NCBI GenBank assembly: GCA_002551355.1 | Contig: NTHE01000001.1 | Span: 124,001-188,000 of the forward strand | DNA length: 64,000 nucleotides | Source: Streptomyces sp. man185 | GTDB taxonomy: Bacteria; Actinomycetota; Actinomycetes; Streptomycetales; Streptomycetaceae | Direction: 5' to 3' | Shown: positions 16,619-25,613 of the stretch, in pieces | How the letters are laid out: each line of letters opens with the position of its first letter | Position numbering within the stretch: position 1 is the first letter of the stretch | The notes under the pieces: model-generated | Databases searched by the model: none | What the model was told of the DNA's origin: nothing | The model's input: the letters and a program-made list of their open reading frames with translations, nothing else | Made by a program: the position numbers and the translations under genes

Positions 16619-18142
16619 TCACCCGATGCGGGTGTCGGCGGTGATGAGGGTGCGCTCCATCGGGTCGAGGGCGACGCCCTGGACGCGGGTCTCGTCGTAG
16701 CCCTGGACGAAGCGCTCGTGGACGAGCGGGACGAGGGCGTCGGAGCCGAGGATCGCGGCCTCGGCGGTCATCTCGGCCCGGTGGCGGGCGTCGGTGTCGG
16801 CGAGGGCGGCGGCCTTGTCGACGGCGGTGTCGACGGGCTTCGCGCAGAGCTGGGTGATGTTGAAGCTGCCGTCGCAGGTGAAGTCGGAGGCCAGGTAGGA
16901 GACCGGGTCGGCGGTGTCCAGGAGGGTGTTGCGGGCCTGGATGAACGCGTCGTACTTCCCGGCGAGCGCGTCGGCCTCCATCTGCGCGTAGTCGCGGACG
17001 ACCTGCTTGACGGTGAACCCGCGCTTCTCCAGCTGCTGCTGGACGACGGTGGCGGCCTCGGGCAGCTCGGGCCGGTTGGTGTAGGTGGCCAGCACGATCT
17101 GCGGCGTCTGCTTCACCTCGGCCGGGGCGGCGGCCTTCGCGCGGCCGGTGGGGGCGGTGCGCAGGTCGGCGGCCCACGGGACGCCGGGGCCCAGCAGCCC
17201 CTTCGCGGTGTCGGCGCGGCCTTCGTAGACGCCGTCGACGAGGGTCCCCGAGTCGATGGCCTCGCGGGCGGCGGCGCGCATCGCCGGGTCGGCGAAGACG
17301 CCGCGCTCGGTGTTGAGGGAGAGGCCGTTGGTGCGGGCGGAGGGGAATTCGTGGACCAGGCCGTCGCCGAGCAGCGAGGCCTGCGAGATGGGGACGTACT
17401 CCGCGATGTCCACGTCCTCGGTCCGCAGCGCGTTGGCGCGGGCGGTGCCGTCGGCGACGAACTTCACGTCGACGCCGGGGGCCTTCGCCTTCGAGCCCCA
17501 GTAGGTGTCGTTGCGCTCCAGGGCGGCGCTGACCGCGCCGTTGACCTTGGCGAGGGTGAAGGGTCCGGTGGCGTGCCCGGCGGGGTTCACCTTGCCGCCG
17601 CCCTCGTACGCGGCGGCGGACAGGATGCTCAGGGAGGGGTTGGCGAGCCGCTGGGGCAGCAGCGGCTCGGCGTCCTTCGTGGTGATCCGTACGGTGTCGG
17701 CGCCCTCGGCCGTGGCGGTGAGCGTGGTGTCGGAGAGCACCCGGGGCTTCGGGGAGGCCTTCTGCGCGGCGGTCAGCGAGCGGGCCACGGCGGCGGCGTC
17801 GAGCGTGCTGCCGTCCTGGAAGACGGTGTTCCCGCGGACGGTGAACTCCCAGGCGCGGTCGCCCTCGCGCTTCCAGACCGTCGCCAGCGCGGGCTTCGCC
17901 TCGCCGTTCTTGTCGAGCCGGGTGAGGCCCTCGACGACGGCGAGCCGGCTCAGGGTGACGGCGTCGTCGCCGTACGGGGACATGGCCTGGGCGGGCGGAA
18001 AGGCCAGGGCCGCCTTCAGCCGCTGGTTCCCGTCGGATCCGCCGGAGCTGCCGGATCCTCCGGACGAGGTGCAGGCGGCGGTGGCGAGGAGCGCGGTCGC
18101 GGCGAGCGGCAGCGCGGCGCGGTGGAGGCGGGGCGTGAGCAT
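16619..18142 (-). CDS. Solute-binding lipoprotein, family 5 (peptide/nickel/metallophore)
   Basis: A 507-residue lipoprotein: a 24-residue signal peptide ending in the lipobox LATAAC, then a Ser/Gly linker and a periplasmic-binding-protein fold of the OppA/NikA class (family 5). It captures ligand outside the membrane for the fused permease. Family 5 ligands include oligopeptides, nickel chelates and metal-opine complexes; the sequence alone does not decide. A Zur-like palindrome overlaps the end of the preceding gene 15 bp before this start, which argues for a metal-linked role. AAGG precedes the ATG. Confidence 0.9.
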   Translation of the reverse strand: MLTPRLHRAALPLAATALLATAACTSSGGSGSSGGSDGNQRLKAALAFPPAQAMSPYGDDAVTLSRLAVVEGLTRLDKNGEAKPALATVWKREGDRAWEFTVRGNTVFQDGSTLDAAAVARSLTAAQKASPKPRVLSDTTLTATAEGADTVRITTKDAEPLLPQRLANPSLSILSAAAYEGGGKVNPAGHATGPFTLAKVNGAVSAALERNDTYWGSKAKAPGVDVKFVADGTARANALRTEDVDIAEYVPISQASLLGDGLVHEFPSARTNGLSLNTERGVFADPAMRAAAREAIDSGTLVDGVYEGRADTAKGLLGPGVPWAADLRTAPTGRAKAAAPAEVKQTPQIVLATYTNRPELPEAATVVQQQLEKRGFTVKQVVRDYAQMEADALAGKYDAFIQARNTLLDTADPVSYLASDFTCDGSFNITQLCAKPVDTAVDKAAALADTDARHRAEMTAEAAILGSDALVPLVHERFVQGYDETRVQGVALDPMERTLITADTRIG

Positions 18143-18157
18143 GGGATCGACCTTATG

Positions 18158-18172
18158 TGAAAACGATTGTCA
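18158..18172. promoter_or_regulatory. Zur-like 7-1-7 inverted repeat
   Basis: TGAAAACGATTGTCA matches 13 of 15 positions of TGAAAATGATTTTCA, the Streptomyces Zur-box consensus as I recall it. It is AT-rich in a very GC-rich setting and lies 15 bp before the binding-protein start, overlapping the stop codon of the GNAT gene. Binding there would block transcription of the importer operon when zinc is plentiful. Confidence 0.6.
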
Positions 18173-18781
18173 TCTAACCGGCGGGGCGGTGATCGCATCG
18201 AGGTCCGGCAGCGGCATCGGCAGTTCGAAGTGGACGATCCCCTGCCCGCCCCCGGGCAGCGTCCGCTCGTCGCACACCTCGTGGGCCAGCGAACGCCAGA
18301 AGGGCTCGGCGCCCGGGACGGCGGGGTCGGTGTGCAGGTACAGGGCCGTGTAGCCGCCCGCCCGCGCCGCGAACTCCCCCAGCTCTCGCACCAGTTGTCG
18401 GGCGAGTCCGTGCCTGCGGTGCTCGGGGCGCACGTAGATCCGGCAGAGCTGCGCGGTGGACCCGGAGGGGAAGCGGTCGGCGACCCACCGCGGATTGGGC
18501 GGCGCCTGCGGGCCCCGGTCGCGCACGGCCCCGGTGGCGACGATCTCGCCGCGGTGCTCCACGACGAGCAGGGTGCAGCGCTCCGGGCTCAGATAGGCGG
18601 CCTCGGGGTCGATGACATCGGCGTGCCAGCGGGGTACGTAGCCGGACTTCAGGTCGCGGTAGACGGTGTCGAGCATCACGGCCCGCGCCCCGCCGAGGTC
18701 GTCGGCGGTGGCGGTGCGCAGGACGTACCCGGCGTCCCCGTGACCGCCGGCGCCGGTCCGGCCGGCCACCGCCCCCGTCAT
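18170..18781 (-). CDS. GNAT family N-acetyltransferase
   Basis: A 203-residue acetyltransferase with the acetyl-CoA binding motif IYVRPEHRRHGLARQLV (R-x-x-G/A type) near the middle. It probably transfers acetyl from acetyl-CoA to an amine; the substrate is unknown. Several in-frame GTGs lie upstream of the chosen ATG at 18781, and no ribosome site decides clearly. It precedes the binding-protein gene by 27 bp, but the Zur-like box between them suggests a separate promoter for the transporter genes. Confidence 0.8.
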   Translation of the reverse strand: MTGAVAGRTGAGGHGDAGYVLRTATADDLGGARAVMLDTVYRDLKSGYVPRWHADVIDPEAAYLSPERCTLLVVEHRGEIVATGAVRDRGPQAPPNPRWVADRFPSGSTAQLCRIYVRPEHRRHGLARQLVRELGEFAARAGGYTALYLHTDPAVPGAEPFWRSLAHEVCDERTLPGGGQGIVHFELPMPLPDLDAITAPPVR

Positions 18782-18825
18782 CACCGTGGTCACGCTGGTC
18801 ACCAGTACCACTCCTGCCTCATGGA

Positions 18826-18866
18826 GCACATCGCTTGCACCTTCAGCGTACGTGCAAGCGATGTGC
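18826..18866. repeat. Perfect 15-bp inverted repeat in the ispF-GNAT gap
   Basis: GCACATCGCTTGCAC and its exact complement flank an 11-base spacer. It lies 45 bp past the ispF stop and 45 bp before the GNAT start on the same strand. It could be an ispF terminator (no T run follows) or an operator for the GNAT gene. The inner GCTTGCA also occurs in the palindrome at 42.7 kb. Confidence 0.7.
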
Positions 18867-18911
18867 AGCAGGAGCGGCGGTGGCCGGCGGGCGGGGCGGA
18901 GCCCGGGTCGG

Positions 18912-19427
18912 TCAGCCGGTCCGGTAGACCAGGGCGGTCGCGATGCCGGCGATGCCCTCGCCACGGCCGGTGAAGCCGAGCCCGTCGGAGGTGGCGGCGG
19001 AGAGGGAGACCGGGGCGCCCACCGCGGCGGACAGCACCTTCTGCGCCTCGTCGCGCCGCTTGCCGATCTTCGGACGGAGGCCCACGACCTGGACGGCGAC
19101 GTTCCCGATCTCGAAGCCCCCGGCGCGGACGATCCGGGCGGCTTCGGTGAGCAGGGTGATGCCCGCGGCTCCGGACCACTCGGGGCGGCCGGTGCCGAAG
19201 TGCTGCCCGAGGTCGCCGAGGCCGGCGGCGGAGAAGAGCGCGTTGCAGGCGGCGTGCGCGACGACGTCGGCGTCCGAGTGGCCGGCGAGGCCGGGGCCCT
19301 CGCCCTCCCACTTCAGGCCCGCGCACCACAGCTCGCGGCCCTCCTCGAAGGCGTGGATGTCGGTGCCGATCCCGACGAGCGGGATGACGGGGCCCGGGGC
19401 TCCCGCTCCGGGGTTCTCAGAAGCCAT
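18912..19427 (-). CDS. ispF: 2-C-methyl-D-erythritol 2,4-cyclodiphosphate synthase
   Basis: IspF (171 residues) closes CDP-methylerythritol 2-phosphate to the cyclic diphosphate in the MEP isoprenoid pathway. Metal-binding residues are visible in GIGTDIHAF (Asp and His) and in the conserved [12 protein letters not shown] helix; [14 protein letters not shown] at the C-terminus is family-typical. A zinc-dependent trimer is expected. It overlaps ispD by 11 bp, the usual ispDF operon. Confidence 0.97.
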   Translation of the reverse strand: MASENPGAGAPGPVIPLVGIGTDIHAFEEGRELWCAGLKWEGEGPGLAGHSDADVVAHAACNALFSAAGLGDLGQHFGTGRPEWSGAAGITLLTEAARIVRAGGFEIGNVAVQVVGLRPKIGKRRDEAQKVLSAAVGAPVSLSAATSDGLGFTGRGEGIAGIATALVYRTG

Positions 19428-20184
19428 CGTGGGCCCTCCTGCGGGCGAGTACCGCTTCGGCCAGCACCAGGTCGAGCGGCCGGGTCACCTTGAACGCCTC
19501 CTCGTGGCCGGGGACGACGACCACCGGCGCGCCGAGCCGTTCCACCATGCCCGCGTCGTCCGTGGCGCCCTCGCCGTCGACCGCGACCTCGGCGTGCGCC
19601 CGCACCAGCGTGTCCCGGTCGAAGCCCTGCGGCGTCTGCACCGAGCGCAGCCTGGCCCGTACGGGCGTGGCGAGCACCGGCTCCGGCCCACCGGGCGTTC
19701 CGGCGGGCTCGACCTCCTTGACGGTGTCGGCGAGGGGCAGCGCGGGGACGACGGCGGGTGCTCCGTCCCGTACGGCGGCGGCGACCGCGTCGACCGTGTC
19801 GACCGGCACCAGCGGGCGGGCGGCGTCGTGGACGAGGACGACGGCGATGTCCTCGGGCAGCGCGTCGAGGCCCAGCCGTACGGACTCCTGGCGGGTCTCA
19901 CCGCCCGGCACGACCAGGTAGTCGGTGCGCTCGGGCAGCGCGTGCGCGTCGAGGAGGTGCTTCACCTCGGGCGCGCCGTCCGGCGGGGCGACGACCACGA
20001 CGAGGGAGACGGCGCGGGCCGCGGCCATGGCCCGGATGGCGTGGATCAGCATGGGCGTCCCGCCGAGCACCCGGAGGGCCTTGGGCGCGCCCGGCCCGAG
20101 CCGTACGCCCCGCCCGGCCGCGGGGATCACCGCGGCGGTACGGGGAGGGCGCGGCCGGTCGGTCGGGGGTGGCGTCGATGACAT
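19417..20184 (-). CDS. ispD: 2-C-methyl-D-erythritol 4-phosphate cytidylyltransferase
   Basis: IspD (255 residues) couples CTP and methylerythritol 4-phosphate, the step two before IspF. The nucleotide-binding loop [20 protein letters not shown] is at the N-terminus; [11 protein letters not shown] and [11 protein letters not shown] are diagnostic. CGGAG lies 8 bases before the ATG at 20184. It follows carD on the same strand after a 384-bp gap, an arrangement (carD-ispD-ispF) conserved across actinobacteria. Confidence 0.97.
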   Translation of the reverse strand: MSSTPPPTDRPRPPRTAAVIPAAGRGVRLGPGAPKALRVLGGTPMLIHAIRAMAAARAVSLVVVVAPPDGAPEVKHLLDAHALPERTDYLVVPGGETRQESVRLGLDALPEDIAVVLVHDAARPLVPVDTVDAVAAAVRDGAPAVVPALPLADTVKEVEPAGTPGGPEPVLATPVRARLRSVQTPQGFDRDTLVRAHAEVAVDGEGATDDAGMVERLGAPVVVVPGHEEAFKVTRPLDLVLAEAVLARRRAHDGF

Positions 20185-20568
20185 CGATTGCACTCCGAAG
20201 GTCCGAAGGTTCGCAGGTTTGTTTCCACGACCTACATGGGTAGGGGCCCAGCGAGCCGGGCGTGACGCCCTGACTCGCACCGGGCCCCTTCCGTGACCCG
20301 CCCGGTCGAGCACAGGTCGTGGCGGACGGGCTCGCAGCACCCGGGGGGTCGCTTTGGTCGGCGGCCTCCACGTACGCGGAGTCACACCGCGGGCGTGGAG
20401 TTCACAGCACGGGCACCACCGGCAGTCGGGCACCGGATTCAGTAGGCCAGTGGATTCGGCCGTACACCGGATTCGGGTCCGAACATGCCGCAGCGCCCGA
20501 CGACACAGCGTGAAAACGACTGGTCAGCGGGCACCGCGGCACATTCATACGACCGGTGTGATCCGGTG
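20185..20568. other. Non-coding gap between carD and ispD
   Basis: No convincing gene in 384 bp. It holds two imperfect hairpins: 20242-20290 (AGGGGCCC ... GGGCCCCTT, with an inner CGAG/CTCG match) and 20366-20400 (CTCCACG..GCGG / CCGC..CGTGGAG). Either could terminate carD transcripts or structure the ispDF leader. Confidence 0.55.
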
Positions 20569-21051
20569 TCAGGACGCGAGGACCTCGTCGAGCAGAGCCT
20601 CGGCCTTGTCCTCGTTCGTGTTCTCCGCGAGGGCGAGCTCGCTCACCAGGATCTGGCGGGCCTTGGCGAGCATGCGCTTCTCCCCGGCGGAGAGACCGCG
20701 CTCGCGCTCCCGACGCCACAGGTCACGGACGACTTCCGCGACCTTGATGACATCGCCGGAGGCGAGCTTCTCGAGATTTGCCTTGTAACGCCGGGACCAG
20801 TTCGTCGGCTCTTCGGCATACGGTGCACGCAGCACCTCGAAGACCCGGTCCAGCCCGTCCTGCCCGACCACGTCGCGCACGCCCACGAACTCCGCATTGT
20901 CCGCCGGCACACGAACCGTCAAGTCGCCCTGGGCGACCTTGAGCACCAAGTAGGTCTTGTCCACGCCTTTGATCTGGCGAGTTTCGATAGCCTCGATCAG
21001 CGCGGCCCCGTGATGGGGATAGACCACGGTGTCGCCAACCTTGAACGTCAT
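20569..21051 (-). CDS. carD: CarD/CdnL transcription regulator
   Basis: A 160-residue RNA-polymerase-binding protein. The N-terminal RNAP-interaction (Tudor-like) domain begins [20 protein letters not shown]. The C-terminal helical DNA-binding domain includes [20 protein letters not shown] and the Trp of [13 protein letters not shown] that stabilises open complexes at rRNA and other promoters. It is essential in mycobacteria. A long upstream region (655 bp) leaves room for several promoters. Confidence 0.97.
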   Translation of the reverse strand: MTFKVGDTVVYPHHGAALIEAIETRQIKGVDKTYLVLKVAQGDLTVRVPADNAEFVGVRDVVGQDGLDRVFEVLRAPYAEEPTNWSRRYKANLEKLASGDVIKVAEVVRDLWRRERERGLSAGEKRMLAKARQILVSELALAENTNEDKAEALLDEVLAS

Positions 21052-21706
21052 GTGACAGGTACCCCTTCCGTGGCTATCCAGAGTAACACGAGAATCGCGT
21101 CTCCTGAATGGCGTTTTCGCAGGTCAGGGCATATCTCGGGGCTTGACAACAGCAACACGAACGTGCTGCGGAAGGCTTCCGGAAGACGGTATTCGCAGGT
21201 CGGAGCCACTGTGCGCCCGGAGCGAAACACCCACGTCACACAGCCCGGAAGCCCCACAGAAGAGGGCGAAAGTCCCGTTTTGTCGGTTTCGGGATGGCGA
21301 TCATTCCCTACTCCGTTCGGCGATCGCTCACTCGTGCGGACGTAACTGTCCGGGCGCAATGAAATTGATCAAGCCACGCACCGGACGCCGCTTTCCGCCC
21401 CGCGAACACGAAGGCGAAGAAGCCGTGAAGCGGAGAATGGGAAGAAGCGGCGGGGCGTCCGGAAGAATTGATCAAGCGGATTATGTGAACGGCGCATGAC
21501 CTACCCACCGGTAGAACACTGCTGGAGGGAGCGCCGACCCGCCCCTGATCGACGAGACTCCCCCTAGAGGCGGGTCGGGTGCAGGGCGGGCGCGGCGGCT
21601 CGGTAGCCTAAGGCCGCTGACACACCCTTAGGGCGGCTTTACACCACCGCTCGACGTTCGACGTCCCGAAGCCCGCAGTCCGATCGTTCAAGGAGTTGCC
21701 GCCGCC
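21052..21706. other. Long divergent intergenic region upstream of carD and a lipoprotein gene
   Basis: No convincing gene in 655 bp. Base composition is more AT-rich than the surroundings, as expected for promoters of both divergent genes. An inverted repeat CCGACCCGCC / GGCGGGTCGG (21534-21543 and 21569-21578) could structure the lipoprotein leader. I could not place promoters with confidence. Confidence 0.5.
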
Positions 21707-22426
21707 GTGAGCCGCAGCCTTCGACACGGCGCTCTCGCCGCCACCGCCACCCTGTTCTCGATCGTCTCCCTGTCCGCCTGTGCGGCGGGCAACAACGCCG
21801 AGACACTCAAGGTCAGGCCGGACAACCCGGCCACCACGGTGGGCAACATCAAGGTCCAGAACGCGAACGTGATCACGCTGCCCGAGGGCGGCGCGGACGG
21901 CCCCGCCGTCGTGGCCGCGACGCTGTTCAACGACGGCACCGAGCGCGAGGTGCTGGAGGCCATCACGCTGCCCGGCAGCAACGTCGAGGTGAAGCTCCAG
22001 GCGGCCGGCGGCAAGGGTCCCATCGTCGTCCCCGCCGGTGGCCAGGTCATCATCGGCGGCAAGGGCAACGCCGCCGCCGTGATCGAGAACAGCGGCGAGG
22101 CCGCGCGCAACGGCGATGTCCAGCAGGTCGTCTTCAAGCTCAGCCTGACCGGCGACGTCGGCCTCGGCGCGAGCGTCTTCCCGGCCGAGGGCTTCTTCAA
22201 GGACTTCGGCCCCAGCCCGCAGGCCGAGGCGCCCGCCCCGAAGCCCACCCCGACGCCGTCCGGCAGCGCGACCGGCGACGCGGAGAACCCTGGCGCGGCC
22301 GAGGGCGAGGCGCCCGGCACGCCGGCGGACGGCGCGGCCGCCGAGGGCGCCCAGGGCGAGACGGGCGCGCAGGGCGAGGCCGGTACGGGCGCGGGCGACG
22401 CCGCCTCGGTGCCCGCGGCGAACTGA
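21707..22426 (+). CDS. Secreted lipoprotein with acidic Ala/Gly/Glu-rich tail
   Basis: A 239-residue lipoprotein. The signal peptide ends in lipobox SLSAC; a beta-rich domain (about 35-170) resembles the DUF461 family. A disordered tail from about residue 170 is rich in Pro, Ala, Gly and Glu. The GTG start has AAGGAG upstream. DUF461 relatives are sometimes copper-chaperone-like, but no Met/His metal motif is obvious here, so function is unknown. A perfect palindromic terminator ends it against phoP. Confidence 0.8.
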   Translation: MSRSLRHGALAATATLFSIVSLSACAAGNNAETLKVRPDNPATTVGNIKVQNANVITLPEGGADGPAVVAATLFNDGTEREVLEAITLPGSNVEVKLQAAGGKGPIVVPAGGQVIIGGKGNAAAVIENSGEAARNGDVQQVVFKLSLTGDVGLGASVFPAEGFFKDFGPSPQAEAPAPKPTPTPSGSATGDAENPGAAEGEAPGTPADGAAAEGAQGETGAQGEAGTGAGDAASVPAAN

Positions 22427-22482
22427 CGCGGCGCTCCGGCCCCGCAACGCAGGCGCACACCGGCGCACCACCACGCACCGCA

Positions 22483-22528
22483 TACGCCGAAGGGGCGCTT
22501 CCCGGCCGGGAAGCGCCCCTTCGGCGTA
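22483..22528. terminator. Perfect 46-bp palindromic terminator
   Basis: A 23-bp perfect inverted repeat with no spacer (centre CCCGG/CCGGG, 22505/22506) lies between converging stops of the lipoprotein gene and phoP, and probably works in both directions. Confidence 0.88.
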
Positions 22529-22552
22529 CACACCGCCCGCGTGGCTAGCGGT

Positions 22553-23233
22553 TTACGGCTCGAACTTGTACCCCAGGCCCCGCACGGTGACGAGGTAGCG
22601 CGGAGCGCCCGGGTCGGGCTCGATCTTGGCGCGCAGGCGCTTGACGTGGACGTCGAGGGTCTTGGTGTCGCCGACGTAGTCCGCGCCCCAGACCCGGTCG
22701 ATGAGCTGCATGCGGGTCAGCACGCGGCCCGCGTTGCGCAGGAGCATCTCCAGGAGGTCGAACTCCTTGAGCGGAAGGTCGACCTTGCCGCCGGAGACGG
22801 TGACCACGTGCCGGTCGACGTCCATCCGGACCGGTCCCGCCTCCAGGGCGGCCGGGGTGACCTCCTCCGGCTCGCCGCGGCGGCGCAGGACGGCGCGGAT
22901 GCGGGCGACGAGCTCGCGGGAGGAGAACGGCTTGGTGACGTAGTCGTCGGCTCCTATTTCCAGCCCGACGACCTTGTCGATCTCGCTGTCCTTGGCGGTG
23001 ACCATGATCACCGGAACGTTGGAGCGGCTGCGGAGCTGGCGGCACACCTCGGTGCCGGGCAGGCCGGGCAGCATCAGGTCGAGGAGGACCAGGTCGGCGC
23101 CGTTGCGCTCGAACTCGTCAAGACCGTCGGGGCCGGTCGCCGCGATGGCGACCTCGAAGCCTTCCTTGCGCAGCATGTAGGACAGGGCGTCGCTGAAGGA
23201 TTCCTCATCCTCGACGACAAGCACTCGGGTCAC
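22553..23233 (-). CDS. phoP: Phosphate response regulator PhoP
   Basis: An OmpR/PhoB-type regulator (226 residues). The receiver domain has acidic residues in VVEDEE, phospho-acceptor Asp in LLDLMLPG and Lys in TKPF. The winged-helix effector domain contains GDTKTLDVHVKRLRAKIE. It activates or represses phosphate-scavenging and many antibiotic genes through PHO boxes. Its start overlaps the phoR stop as ATGA, so kinase and regulator are co-translated. Sequence and context (phoU divergent) fit the Streptomyces PhoRP system. Confidence 0.97.
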   Translation of the reverse strand: MTRVLVVEDEESFSDALSYMLRKEGFEVAIAATGPDGLDEFERNGADLVLLDLMLPGLPGTEVCRQLRSRSNVPVIMVTAKDSEIDKVVGLEIGADDYVTKPFSSRELVARIRAVLRRRGEPEEVTPAALEAGPVRMDVDRHVVTVSGGKVDLPLKEFDLLEMLLRNAGRVLTRMQLIDRVWGADYVGDTKTLDVHVKRLRAKIEPDPGAPRYLVTVRGLGYKFEP

Positions 23234-24492
23234 GGAAGAGCCTCCGGGGCAGGGAAGGGGTCAAAGGAGTCGGTCTCGTACGGCCCCTCGTCGTCGCCGT
23301 TGACGATAAGCGGTCCGCCGGTGGTGCGCTCCCTCGTGGCGCCCGTTTCGGGCAGCCGGAGGGTGAAGGTGGAGCCCTGTCCCTCGGAGCTCCAGACGGT
23401 GACCTCCCCGCCGTGCGAGGCGGCCACGTGTTTGACGATGGCGAGGCCGAGACCGGTGCCACCGGTGGCCCGTGAGCGGGCCGGGTCGACGCGGTAGAAG
23501 CGCTCGAAGACCCGTTCGCGGTCCTTCTCGGAGATGCCGATCCCCTGGTCGGTGACGGCTATCTCGATGAGGTCCCCGCCCGGCGAGGCCAGGCGGCGTG
23601 CGGCGATGCCGACGCGGGTGTGGGCGGGGCTGTAGTTGACGGCGTTCTCGACGAGATTGCCGAGCGCGCCGACGAGCTGGCCGCGGTTGCCCCAGACCGT
23701 GAGGCCCTCGGCTCCCGCGGAGGCCATGGTGATCTGTTTGGAGCCGGCCTGCTGGCGGCAGCGGTCGATCGCCTCGGCGACCAGCGTCTCCACCTTGACC
23801 GGCTCGGCGTCCTCCAGCGGGTCGTCGTTCTGCACCCGGGAGAGGTCGATGAGCTCCTGGACGAGGTTGGTCAGCCGGGTCGCCTCGATCTGCATCCGCC
23901 CGGCGAACCGCTCCACCGCCTCCGGGTCGTCGGAGGCGTCCATGACCGCCTCGGAGAGCAGCGAGAGCGCTCCGGTCGGGGTCTTGAGCTCGTGGCTGAC
24001 GTTGGCGACGAAATCGCGCCGTACCGCTTCTATCCGGCGGGCCTCGGTGAGGTCCTCGACCAGCAGCAGCACCAGCCGGGAGCCCAGTGGGGCGACCCGG
24101 GCGGAGACGGCGAGCGTGTCGCCCCGGCCCGTACCGCGCCGGGGCAGGTCCAGCTCGCCCTGCCTTATCTCGCCGTCCCGCCGGGTGTCCCTGGCCATGT
24201 TGAGCATCGGCTCGACGGCCAGCCGGCCTCCCCGCACCAGACCCAGGGCGTACGCCGCGGAGCTGGCCTTGACCACGCTGTCGCTCTCGTCGAGGACGAC
24301 GGCGGAGGAGCTGAGAACGGAGAGGACGGTGTCCACCCCGGGGGGAAGAGCGGCGTTGCTGTCCGGCCGGAGCGACGTACGCGTGGGCCGTTTCAGGTCG
24401 CGCTCGCTCCAGCGGAACGCCAGCATGGCGATCACACCGGTACAGAGACCGGCGATCGCTGCAGCTGCGGCGACCGCCGCGTTCACGTCCAT
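23230..24492 (-). CDS. phoR: Phosphate sensor histidine kinase PhoR
   Basis: A 420-residue kinase with one N-terminal membrane helix (AVAAAAAIAGLCTGVIAMLA), a PAS-like region (about 50-150), a dimerisation/phosphoacceptor motif VSHELKTP, and ATPase boxes N (NLVENAVNYS), G1 (DQGIGIS), F and G2 (GGTGLGLAIVK). It phosphorylates PhoP when phosphate is scarce. With only one membrane helix it probably senses through the PstSCAB-PhoU complex rather than directly. It is divergent from phoU across PHO boxes. Confidence 0.97.
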   Translation of the reverse strand: MDVNAAVAAAAAIAGLCTGVIAMLAFRWSERDLKRPTRTSLRPDSNAALPPGVDTVLSVLSSSAVVLDESDSVVKASSAAYALGLVRGGRLAVEPMLNMARDTRRDGEIRQGELDLPRRGTGRGDTLAVSARVAPLGSRLVLLLVEDLTEARRIEAVRRDFVANVSHELKTPTGALSLLSEAVMDASDDPEAVERFAGRMQIEATRLTNLVQELIDLSRVQNDDPLEDAEPVKVETLVAEAIDRCRQQAGSKQITMASAGAEGLTVWGNRGQLVGALGNLVENAVNYSPAHTRVGIAARRLASPGGDLIEIAVTDQGIGISEKDRERVFERFYRVDPARSRATGGTGLGLAIVKHVAASHGGEVTVWSSEGQGSTFTLRLPETGATRERTTGGPLIVNGDDEGPYETDSFDPFPAPEALP

Positions 24493-24565
24493 GCTTCAAG
24501 GTTATGCGGGTGTGCCGACTCCCTCCCAGCCGTCCGAGTGCCTTCTCGAACACTCGTCGCCCAGA

Positions 24566-24598
24566 GTTCACCGAGGGGTAGGAGCCGGTTCACTTAGG
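24566..24598. promoter_or_regulatory. PHO box (three 11-bp direct repeat units)
   Basis: GTTCACCGAGG, GGTAGGAGCCG and GTTCACTTAGG are three contiguous 11-nt units; the first and third match the PhoP repeat GTTCACC well and the middle one is degenerate, the usual arrangement. It sits between divergent phoR and phoU, a known PhoP-binding region in S. coelicolor, giving autoregulation. Confidence 0.85.
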
Positions 24599-24690
24599 GG
24601 GTCGGATCCGGACGCGTTGTGCCCCCACCGTGTAACCGTGGGGGTCGGTCCGAGACCCCGGCCTCAGTTTGGAACTGGAGAGGGACTTCC

Positions 24691-25368
24691 ATGCGCGACG
24701 CTTACCACGAGGAACTCGATTCGATCGGAGAGGGCCTGGTCGAGATGGCCCGGCTGGTCGGCTCGGCGATCGGCCGGGCGACCACGTCAATGCTCGACGC
24801 CGACCTGACGCTGGCGGAGAACGTGATCGCCGGCGACCAGAAGGTCGACGACCTCCAGCACGACCTGGAGGCCCGCGCCATCGCGCTCCTGGCCCGCCAG
24901 CAGCCGGTGGCGACGGACCTGCGCATCGTGGTGACCTCGCTGCGGATGAGCGCCGACCTGGAGCGCTCGGGCGACCTCGCCCAGCACGTGGCGAAGCTGG
25001 CCCGGCTGCGCTTCCCGCAGACGGCGGTCCCGCACGACCTGCACGCCACCATTCTGGAGATGGGCCAGCTCGCCCAGCGCCTGATGGCCAAGGCGGCCGA
25101 GGTCATCATCACCAAGGACGTCGATCTGGCGCTCCAACTGGAGCAGGACGACGACGAGATGGACCTGCTGCACCGCACGCTGTTCCAGCACCTGATGGAC
25201 GACCGCTGGAAGCACGGCATCGAGACGGCCGTCGACGTGACCCTGCTGGGCCGCTACTACGAGCGCTTCGCCGACCACGCGGTGTCGGTCGCCAAGCGCG
25301 TGGTCTACCTGGTGACCGGCGAGCACGCGGACGAGATCCAGGCGGCGGCCCCGGTCGAGGGCGCGTAG
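24691..25368 (+). CDS. phoU: Phosphate signalling protein PhoU
   Basis: A 225-residue all-helical protein with two PhoU repeats. Each has the metal-binding E/DxxxD pattern, visible around DLQHDLEARAI and LLHRTLFQHLM with YYERFADHAVSVAKRVVYLV. It links the Pst transporter to PhoR and is required to shut the system off in high phosphate. GGAGAGGG lies before the ATG at 24691. It is transcribed divergently from phoRP through the shared PHO box. Confidence 0.96.
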   Translation: MRDAYHEELDSIGEGLVEMARLVGSAIGRATTSMLDADLTLAENVIAGDQKVDDLQHDLEARAIALLARQQPVATDLRIVVTSLRMSADLERSGDLAQHVAKLARLRFPQTAVPHDLHATILEMGQLAQRLMAKAAEVIITKDVDLALQLEQDDDEMDLLHRTLFQHLMDDRWKHGIETAVDVTLLGRYYERFADHAVSVAKRVVYLVTGEHADEIQAAAPVEGA

Positions 25369-25613
25369 GGGCCGATCCGGCAGGGCGCGGCGCGTAGGGG
25401 CTGTTCCCGCGCCTCCACGTCGTACCGGCGCATCACCGGCGTACGCGAGTCGCACATCCGTTCTTGCGCGCGTGCGCCGTTGATGCGCCCGCCGGGATGG
25501 GCATGCAATGGGGCGGGGGCGGCGCCGTGGCCGTACGCAGCGGGTCATGCCGTACGTCCCCGGCGGCGGCGCACCGGCGTCCGCCGCCCTGCCGTATGCC
25601 CTGAGGAGGGACC

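Noticed and set aside
14723..18160. An open plus-strand frame of 1145 codons opposite the importer operon
   Set aside because: It is the antisense shadow of high-GC genes with strong third-position bias; its translation is Arg/Ala/Ser/Pro-rich with no domain, while the minus strand encodes clear transporter proteins.
21143..21499. A 118-codon plus-strand ORF in the carD upstream region
   Set aside because: Codon use lacks the genome's third-position bias and no domain or ribosome site is visible.
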